This document shows positions 1 to 10,600 of a stretch of DNA of 35,459 bases, piece after piece (within the stretch, counting starts at the first letter, position 1; each line of letters begins with the position of its first letter). A program made the position numbers and the translations under genes. The notes under the pieces are model-generated. The model was not told where the DNA came from. It saw only the letters and a program-made list of their open reading frames with translations, and ran no database searches. Source of the stretch: Acholeplasma sp. (GTDB lineage: Bacteria; Bacillota_I; Bacilli_A; Acholeplasmatales; Acholeplasmataceae); contig DUPY01000004.1 of assembly GCA_012838065.1 (NCBI GenBank), positions 1 through 35,459 on the forward strand, written 5' to 3'.

Positions 1-1
1 A

Positions 2-3000
2 AGAAATAATTATAGTGCGGGACTTGTAAGTGGTACAAAAGATGTCGGTGGTGTTATTGGTGGCTATAACAAAAGTAGAACAAGTTATGGTGGTTCACCA
101 TACACAAACCAAACAACACGAACAAACTTATACTATGATGTTTCAGTAATTGAAAGTTATATTCAACCTACAGGTAAAATTAAACCAAGCAGTGCTGTAG
201 GCGGTCAAGGATTAGATAAAGTTTCAATGTTTGAATCACAAATGGCTTCAAAAGGCTTTAGTGAAACGATATGGACATTTAAGTCTATTGAAGGAAATTA
301 TGCGTATTATCCACAATTAAAAGTGTTCGCAACAAGCGAAAATGAGCGCATTGTAAGTGATTCAATTAACTCAGTAAAAACAAATCCATTTATGGGTGAT
401 GGTACGAAAGCAAGTCCGTACTTAATTCGTACAGCATCGGATATGGAAATATTAAGTAAAGCAATTGGTAGTGATTATGATGCGTTTGGTATTTATTATC
501 AAGTTGCCTCTGGTGTTTATCAAATTGATTTAACAACGGTTGATTTCAAAGGTATTGGTAATAGTTCGACACCATTTAGAGGACACTTTGATGGTTCGTT
601 TATTAACTTTATTATCGATTTAAACAGTGATGAAAATTATCGTGGCTTGTTTGGACGCATATCAAGTGATGCTAGCGTAAGTAATTTATCTGTTACTGGA
701 TCAATTATTGGCGGAAACTATGTAGGGGCTATCGTTGGCTATAACGAAGGTATGCTTTCACAAGTTTACGCAAAAGTAGATATTGAAGGCAAGAACTATG
801 TAGGTGGTCTTGTTGGCTACAATAAGGGCACGATTGAAGATGTTTTCCAAACAGGGAATGTTATTGGTAGAGGATCTTACATCGGTGGACTCATAGGCTA
901 TAACGAAGGTTCAATTCGTGAAGGGTATTTTGGTGGTAAAATCCACGGTGCATCAAATGTCGGTGGTATCATTGGTCATTCAATAACAGCCGATTTTGAA
1001 AACGTCCACTATAATCAAACAATTATATTCTTTGATGACATAATTGAAGGCGTTATTAAGCCTACAAAAGCAATTAATAACTTAGATATAGACTTAGGGC
1101 TTGAAAAAGAAGACATAACAGGTCTTGAAGTGTTTGATGGCAAGGCAACATTTGATCCAGATAAATGGGTCTTAACACAAACAAATAGTTTATACGATTA
1201 TTATCCACAATTAAAAGTGTTTGTAAATAATACAAATGCACAAATAAAAACATACTCTTCAATTGCAAGTAGAGTTATACGTTTCGCAAAAGGTAATGGT
1301 ACTAAGAACAATCCATACATCATTAGAGATGAAGACGATATGAAGGCATTATCTGACATAACTGTAAGTGATACATTACAAGGTTTGCACTTTAGAGTTA
1401 TGGATGGTGTTGAAATATTAGATTTAACAAATCCAAATTTAGGCTTTGTTAAGATTGGTCGCTCTAATGCAGCAAACCAACAATTTAGAGGTAGTTTTGA
1501 TGGAAATGGTGTGACAATCTTACTTAACATCAATACAAGCACAACAAATTATGCTGGTTTATTTGGATATATCGGTCAAGGATCTGAAATTAAGAACCTA
1601 ACAATTAAAGGTAACGTTACAGGTCAAGACCGTGTTGGTGGTCTTGCAGGTGAAATAAGTGGCGCTACAATAAGCAATGTCTTTAACCATGCCATTATTA
1701 ATGGACGTCAATATGTTGGTGGTATCGCGGGTGTTATAAATGACACACAAATAAGTCAATCATACAACATGGCAAACGTTACATCAAATAATCGTGACAT
1801 TGGTGGTTTAATTGGTTGGGGACAACGTTCTTCAATTACAAACAGCTTCAACTATGGCGACGTTAAAGCATCACTTGTTGTTGGTGGAATTATCGGATAT
1901 GCAAACAATAATATGACGATTCGTGGAGTTTATAACCGTGGTGCAATTACATCAACGGTCACAAGCGGAAGCGCTTGGATAGGTGGTATTATTGGTGCAT
2001 CTTACACAAACACTTACCTTTATGATAGCTATAGTGCAGGAAGCATTATTGCGCGTAGAAATGACCGTATTGGTGGTTTAGTAGGTGGCGTCAGTGGTGT
2101 AACACACGAAGAAAACAGTTACTATGATCAAGCAATTATTGATGCTGTATTATTACAAAGTGGTGAAGTTAAACCAACGCAAGCGATTTTCAATAAACTA
2201 AATCAAGAGACAGTAAGAGGTTTATCAAAAGCTTATCTAGTTGGTTCTAACGGTAAGTTATATGCAAACTTTAGTGACAGCGTTTGGACATTTAAAGACA
2301 ATGAAGGCGCTGTTGCATATTATCCACAACTTAAAGTGTTCGCAACACACTTAAATGATTATGTGAAACTTGATTCACTTGAATCTGTAAGTTCATACGT
2401 GTTTGTTGGTGAAGGTACACAACAAAATCCATACATCATTGTAACAAGTGAAGATATGCAAACATTATCAAGACTTGTAAAAAATGGCATTTCATTTACA
2501 AACAAACACTTTAAAGTTAAGGATGACATTGATGAAATCGATTTAATTTATGGTATAAACTTTGAACCGATAGGTAATGAAGTTGTAAACTTCGAAGGTA
2601 TTTTTGATGGTACTGGAACAAACTTCATTTTAGATCTTAAAGGTGCACAAAATAATGTTGGTTTATTTGGCGTGCTTGGTATTGGTGGCGAAGTTCGAAA
2701 TGTTAGTGTATCCGGTAAAGTAAAAGGATTAAATAATGTTGGTTCGATTGTTGGTTACAATAAAGGATTAATCGAAAATGTTTATTCAACAGCAAGCATC
2801 ACGGGTGATGCCCAAGTTGGTGGACTTGTAGGCTATAACAACGGCATTTTAAATTTTGCATACACCATAGGGGAAGTTCTTGGTAAAGACTATGTTGGCG
2901 GTATTGCTGGCTATAATAATGAAAATGGTATTGTTGAAGATGTTTATAGTTCTGCAAGTATCTTTGGTAAAGTTTATCTTGGTGGTGCAATCGGCTTTAG

Positions 3001-6000
3001 TTTAGGTAATGAATCAAATGTTTATTACAACAAGTCTAAAGTAGAAGTAAGTATAATCGATTCAAATGAAATGCTTTATAAACCACAATTAGCAATTAGT
3101 AATAAACTTGAAGACACAAACATGACAGGTGTGACTTCAAACGACTTATATAGTGGATTTGTTCCACTAAATACAACACACTATAAGTTTGACCAAGCAA
3201 CAGGATTCTACGCTTATTATCCACAACTTAAAGTGTTTGCAAATAGTAAATATCCAAGAATCGCTACACGATCAAGAGATAGTGTGACGGTAAACAAATT
3301 CAATGAAGGTGATGGAACGGAGTCAAATCCATACATCATACGTAACGAATTTGATATGGAAGCTATTTCACAAATGACACAAAATCGTTATACATTGGCA
3401 AACATTTACTTTAAAGTTGCTGATGATGTTGACTCTATTGATTTAAGTAATTTAAGAAATGCATATGTACCGATAGGTAATAATAGTTATCACTTCCAAG
3501 GAAACTTTGATGGAAATGGTGTTGTATTCGTCGTAGATATTAATCGTCCAACAACATCGTATCAAGGTATTTTTGGCGTGATTGGTTCAAACGGATATGT
3601 AAGCAATATCGGTGTTACAGGATCTGTAAAAGCCTATGATTTTGCTGGCGGTATTTCCGGACGCAACTACGGCATTATTACAAATAGCTACAATATGGCA
3701 AATATTTATGTTGAAAGATATTACGCCGGTGGTATTTCTGGATGGAATAACCATACAATTGACACAGTGTTCAACACAGGACACATTATCGCGAAAGATC
3801 GATATGCTGGTGGAATTACTGGTGGTGTCGCTAAAAACAATATCTTAATAAATGCATATAATACCGGCCTTGTTGAATCCCAAGGTGTAAACAACACTTG
3901 GACGGAAACAGGTGGTATTGCTGGTTATACAGCAGGTACAATTAAAAATGTTTATAACGCAGGAAACGTTGTTGGAAGAAACAGTTATATTGGTCATGTT
4001 GTTGGCCGAGTTGAAGGTGATGTTGTTTTTGAAAATGCATCCTATGTTATTGAAAACATTGATTATTTGACTACAATATATCGAAAACCTACACAAGGAA
4101 TTGGTAACGCAACACTTCCTGGCGTTTATGCTGTATATAAAAATCAATTAACAGGCGACGAGATCTTTAATGTTGAGTTAGATAAAGACCGATTTACATT
4201 AAAACAAAGTCAAGAATTATTAGCTTATTATCCACAACTCACATATTTTGAAACATCCAATCGCGCGCTTGTTAAAGTTCATTCATTACAATCCGTATCA
4301 CATGATTTATTCCATGGATCGGGCACAGTAAATAATCCTTACATGATTCATAGTAGTTTTGATTTAAGAGCTTTAGGTATTGTCGTAAAACAAGGATTTG
4401 ATACGATAGGTAAACATTTTATGGTATCAGATAAAGCAGTTATTGATTTTGAACCCATTAAAAACAATTACGTTGAAATTGGAAATATCGACAATCCATT
4501 CAATGCAACATTTAATGGTAACAACATTTTAATGAGTGTTGCAATAACGCATAAAAATAAGGATTACCAAGGAGTTTTTGGTTATATTGGCGAACAAGCC
4601 TATGTTCATGACATTTATGCAAAAGGCTATGTTGAAGGTAACAATTATACAGGATTTATTGCGGGTTATAACTTAGGTAAACTTGAACATATTATTTTAG
4701 ATAACATTACGGTTACAGGAAACAATTATGTCGGAGGCCTTGCTGGATTTAGTAGTAACGTTATTTTATTAGCAAGTGTTGATGGTGTTATTCAAGTTCA
4801 CAATTACGGTGGTGGTCTTGTTGGCCACTTAGAAAACGCAGACATTTCAATGTCATACTTTATAGGTAGCATTGAAGCAACAGGTAACAATATCGCAGGT
4901 TTAATCGCAACAACAACTGGTGAAGTTCATCTTGATCATGTCTTTGCAAGTGGAACACTTAATGCGCTTAACGGCAACAACGTTGCTGGATTAGTTATTG
5001 AACTTAATGGATCAATCACAAATGCATATGTCACTATGGATATCGTTGGATATGACAACGTTTCTGGTATTGTAACAGTAAACAACGGTGCTATTTCTGA
5101 AGTTTTCTATAGTGGAAGTTTAAAATCAAATGGTAAAGTAGCTGGTGTAGTAATTACGAATAATAATGTCCTTGAGAGTGCATATTATAACGAAACTGAA
5201 ATTAGTCGTATCCGTAATACCTATCCATACAATGTACCAACAAGTGCGGTGTATGAAGAAGAGGATACGATTGAAGTCGGAAGTAGAAAGTTGGAAGATA
5301 TGACTGCATATTTCGCACTTGGTAGTGACGAAACACAAATGAACTTTGAACCAGAACTATACCATTTAAAACAAGGCTATGACTTTACACTATACTTCCC
5401 AGAACTTATTCAATTTAGAAACTATAATGGAAAACAAAAGGATATCTATATTGCAGACTCCCTAGCATCTATTACGTATAAGAAAATTGATGGTTCAGGA
5501 ACGAAAAATGATCCATTCTTAATATATGATGGCTTTGACATGATGATTATTTATGATTATGTGAAAGATCAACATCTATTCTTAAACAAATACTTTAAAG
5601 TTGCGCCTGGTGTAAGTGAAATTGACTTAACTGTTGAAGGTTTAGACTACTTACCAATAGGCACGATTGAGTATCATTTTAATGGTATTTTTGATGGCAA
5701 TAACGCAACGTTTATTATTGATTTTAATGAAAACTTACCGTACCAAGGTATATTTAATATTATTGGTGAACAAGCAGTTATATCAAACATGACCATTCGA
5801 GGTTCATTAGTTGGCCTTGGTTACAGTGGTTCATTAGCTGCAGTAAATCTTGGTAAAGTTGAAAATATTACCAACTATGCAAGTGTAACAGGTATGAGCA
5901 TGGATGACGGTGGAAATGATATTGGCGGTATTATTGGTACCAATAGAGGAACAATTCTTCATTCAATGAACAACGGTATTGTTACATCTAAGAGTTCATA

Positions 6001-7660
6001 TGCTGGTGGTATTGCTGGTCAAAATTTAGGAACGATTATAGGTGGTTATAACCGCGCTGATGTTACTGGTTTAGGTAATGTAGGCGGTATTACTGGTATA
6101 AACTATGAAGAAATTAACGGAAGTTACAACATCGGTAAAGTTCAAGCACTTGGTGATATCGTAGGTGGTATTGTGGGTTCAACTTATGGTGTTGTAAAAG
6201 AAAGTTATAATTTTGGTGAAATAATAGCTAAACGAAGTGTTGCCGGCGGTATTGTCGGATTAGCAACAGATGCACTTATTAGCAACACTTACAATGGTGG
6301 AAAAGTACTTGCAGAAAACATCCACGCCGGCGGTTTAATTGGTTATGCTGTTCAAAGCACCATTGAACATAGTAGAAACTTTGGTAGTGTGTTTGCAGTT
6401 GATGAACTAGGTTCTCTAATTGGTTATAGCAATAAATCCACCCTTATGAACACATACTATGATTTAGATCAATTGAATCTTGACAAAACAACTGGTAAAT
6501 ATAAAAAACCAGTTCAAGCAATTGGTAATATAAGTGAAGATACTTACGGTAAATACCATGGTCAAATGATTGGTAACACCGCTGTAACAAAAAACAACTT
6601 GAATTTAGACCAAACGTTGTATACGACGGCATCAAGTATCTTAGAGTATTCATTCTACCCACAATTAAAAGTTTTCGCTGATCATACAAACATTACAATT
6701 AAAAACGACTCATTAGAGTCGGTAAGAACGATAACATTTATCGTTGGAAAAGGTATAGAAAGCGAACCGTATTTAATTAGAAACGAAAGTGATTGGATTG
6801 CACTTGCTGATAGTACGACGAGTGGAAATCACTACACAGGTATTTACTTTGTTGTTGATAAAACAATTGACACCTTGGATTTTAGTGCTACAAGTGATTA
6901 TAAATTCGCACCTGTTGGAACATACCAAAAACCATTTAATGGTATATTGGATGGTCAAGGTATTAAGTTTCATATCGAACATACATCAAATCAAAGTTTC
7001 CAAGCATTATTTGGTCATATTGGTTCAAATGGTATCGTTCGAAATGTAGCTGTACTTGGCTCAATTACGGGTAAAGATCACACAGCGGGCATTGCTGCAC
7101 TTAACGAAGGTACAATTGAACAAGTATTCAATACGGCAACAATTAAAGGTACAAATTATACATCAGGAATTGTTTCTGAAAACTTAAACACTGTTAGAAA
7201 TGTATACAACCAAGGATACATTGAAGGTTTATCATACACTGCAGGTATTGCTGGATATGTTGAAGGTTATGTTCATAACACATACAACATAGGCATTGTT
7301 TACGGTACAGATTATATAGGAGCACTTGTTGGTTTTTACCAATCAGGTAATCTTACAAACAGCTACTATGATGAAACAATTTTAAACAGTTACCGCAGCA
7401 CAGGTCAAATAAAAAAACCTGAGTCGGCTGTTGGTTCATCTTACAATGGCTCGAACGTTAAAGGTTTAGACAAACGCTTCATGACAGGTATTACAGCGAT
7501 TGGTACAGGTTCATTCAATATGAACTTTGTTGATAGCAATGTATGGGTAACACAAAGTAACATCGTTGACCAATCAAACTATCCACAATTAAAACCTTTC
7601 GCAACCGATACACGTGAAACCATACGTAACAGCTCATTTATATCAACAAGAACAGAATTA
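2..7660 (+). repeat. Seven tandem GLUG modules plus the tail of an eighth
   Basis: Each module of about 300-420 residues has the same order: a YYPQLKVFA-like boundary motif, an S-x-x-SV stretch, a GxGTxxNPYxIR preamble, an F-x-G-x-FDGNG segment, several GLUG motifs of the form GGIxGxNxG, and a KPxxAI exit. Boundary motifs start at 305, 1199, 2318, 3215, 4226, 5393 (diverged to YFPEL) and 6656. A last one at 7580 leads into the InlB-type array. Spacings are 894, 1119, 897, 1011, 1167, 1263 and 924 bp, so modules differ in their number of GLUG motifs. GLUG repeats are expected to build a beta-solenoid. The boundary coding sequence is nearly identical between several modules. Confidence 0.85.
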
Positions 7661-10600
7661 TTCAAAGTTACATTTGATGAGCAAAATGATAATATTTCAG
7701 CAATTGTAAGCGAAATTAGTCCAAATGTTCATTATCAATTATATGTACCAACATATTACGGTTACGACTTTGTCGGTTGGTTCTATAACAACGGTGAACA
7801 AGAAATTCAAGTGACAAACGGTAAAGGAGAGTCACTTAAACCATGGACATTTGAACATGATATTGAAGTTTATGCGAAATGGACAGAGACATATCACTTG
7901 ATTCAATTTGTTAATGGTGAAAACAAAGTTATCTATGAAACAGAAGTTAGACACGGATTACTAGCAGAAGCACCAAGCGGCATCATACCAACAAAGAACC
8001 GTGACTCTAAATATGTTTATGAATTTATCGACTGGGACTTTGATTTTGATACAATTATTGAGGCTCCACAACGTATTAAAGCGAACTACAAGACAATTGA
8101 TCGTTACTATAACATTACATTCTTAGATGGAAATGGCGATGAGTTTTTAGTTGTTAAAGCTGAATATGAAAAATACTTAACAAGACCAACAGCTATTCCT
8201 ACAAAAGAGTATCATGATAACGATGCGTACCGTTTTGTTGATTGGAACTTTAATTTCAATCAAATTATTACCGGTGCATTAACGATTGAGCCTGTGTTCG
8301 AACGCGTTGATCGTTATTACACAGTTCGATTCTTTAATGGCGATGAACTTATAGCCATTATCGACAATGCTGAATATTTATTTGGTGTAAATCCACCAGA
8401 AGGTATTCCGCAAAAACAATCGACAATATCGCATACCTACACATTTGCTGGATGGGATAAAGATTTTAGTAAAATTACAAGCGATTTAGATGTTCATGCA
8501 GTGTTTACAGAAAAACTTCGTGTATACACAGTGACATTTAAATATGGCGACAACATAATATATACGACCGAACAAGTTGGGTATGGCAATGTTCCAGCTA
8601 TTCCGGCAGGAAGACCATATTTAGAGCCAAGCGGTCATGATGCCTATAAGTTTACGGGTTGGGATTATGACTTCTTACAACCAATTACATCGGATATTAC
8701 AATTCTTGGAAAGTTCGAACGTGTTGATCGATACTACACGGTTACATTCTATGATGCTTATGGAAATATCATTTCAACTCAAACACATGTTGAGTACTTA
8801 AAATCAGCGGAAGAACCGACAAATCAACCAGAAAAGCTTTCAACACAATCGCATACATACACGTTCATTGGTTGGGATAAAGACTTTAGTGAAGTTACAG
8901 AAAATTTACATATTTATCCTGAGTATAAAGAAATGCTAAGAAGTTATAATGTATACTTCTATTTCAACGATGTGGATAATAAACAAGTCATTTATTCAAC
9001 ACAAAGTGTACTTTATGGCTATGATGCAACCGTACCTTTCGGTAAACCATTTAAAGATGGTACAGATGATATTGGATATAAATTCATTGGATGGGACGAT
9101 AATTATCACGAAATTACCGAAGATACCTATGTACTTGCACAATTTGAAGAAGTTCAAGGAAAATATGTTGTAACATTTATGCATAACGGTCAAATTATTG
9201 GAAGTGACCATGTGAAGTATGGACATAGTGCGAAAGCACCTGTCATTGATTACACACATCCTACGGAAGGCTATGAGTATTATTTTATTAGTTGGAGTCA
9301 TCCATTTGACTTTGTTGAAAGTGATATTACAACAACACTAACTTTAGGTTCAAGATTGAAGACATTTACCGTAACGATTATTAATGGTGACGAAACAATT
9401 GAACAAATGGTTGAATGGGGTAAAGATGCAAAACTTCCAACACCATATAAAACATCATCTGATCAAATTACTTACACATTTATTGAGTGGGATACGGATC
9501 ATCGATTAGTTAAAGAAGATCGTACAATAACTGCTATTTTTGAAGCCAATTATCATTATTATGAAGTTCGATTCTATGATGGTAACGGTGAATTGATTAA
9601 ACTTGAGCATGTTGTACCTGGTGAAAGTGCACACGCACCTAATACAGCTACTCAAGAACCAACAGATGAGTTTGTGTTTATTCACATAGGTTGGGATAAA
9701 GACTTTAGCGAAGTTACAGAAAACTTGAATGTTTATGCAAGATTTACGAAAAAAGAACGTTATCTTAATGTTACATTCTTAAAACCTGATGGAAGTTTAC
9801 TTGAAAAACAAGTTGTTGAATACGGTAAGTCTGTTATCATTCCTCCAGGACCAAGTCGTGATGAAGAAGGTCGATTCAAATACGATTTCATCGGTTGGAG
9901 TTTAGAAAACGATGAGGCGAACACAATAATCAACTTAGATATTATTACCGATAATTTAACATTAAAACCAGTATATGAACAAACGGTTAAGATGTTTGTT
10001 GTCAACTTTATTGATGGTGATGGAAAAGTTATTAAATCTGAACTTGTTGAACACGGCGCGAATGCAGTTGCACCAACGAACCCAAGTCAAAGCGCTACAG
10101 ATGATAAAGTATTTATCTTTAGTCACTGGGATAAGACGTTTACAAACGTTACTGAAAACTTGGATGTTTACGCGAAATTTACAAGTGTAAATCGTTACTA
10201 TGATGTTGAATTTATCGATAAAGATGGTAACGTTGTTAACAGGCAAGTTGTTGAATATGAACAAAGTGCGATAGACCCAATTCCAATAATTAATTACTTT
10301 GATTATGTTGAACTCGATGATACAAAATTATATGTTATTGTTGGTTGGGATAAAGACTTTGATTATGTAACCGAAAACTTAAAAGTGTATGCAATATATG
10401 GATATGTTGATCGTTATTATACAGTAACATTTACAGATGATTTAGGTAATGAAATCATGACATATGAACATGTAGAATATGGCTCAAGTGTTCATGCGCC
10501 AGATGCACCAATCAAAGTAAGTGATGATGAGTTATACTTCTATCAATTTACAGGTTGGGACAAGGACTTTACATATATTCGCGAAAACTTAAGTATTGCA

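Noticed and set aside
227-229. ATG 227 as the start of the first giant gene
   Set aside because: The frame is open upstream to base 2 and the upstream codons encode GLUG-type sequence; there is no convincing ribosome binding site.
1201-1542. 113-codon minus-strand open frame
   Set aside because: It is a shadow of the GLUG modules; similar shadows recur in other modules because the repeats do.
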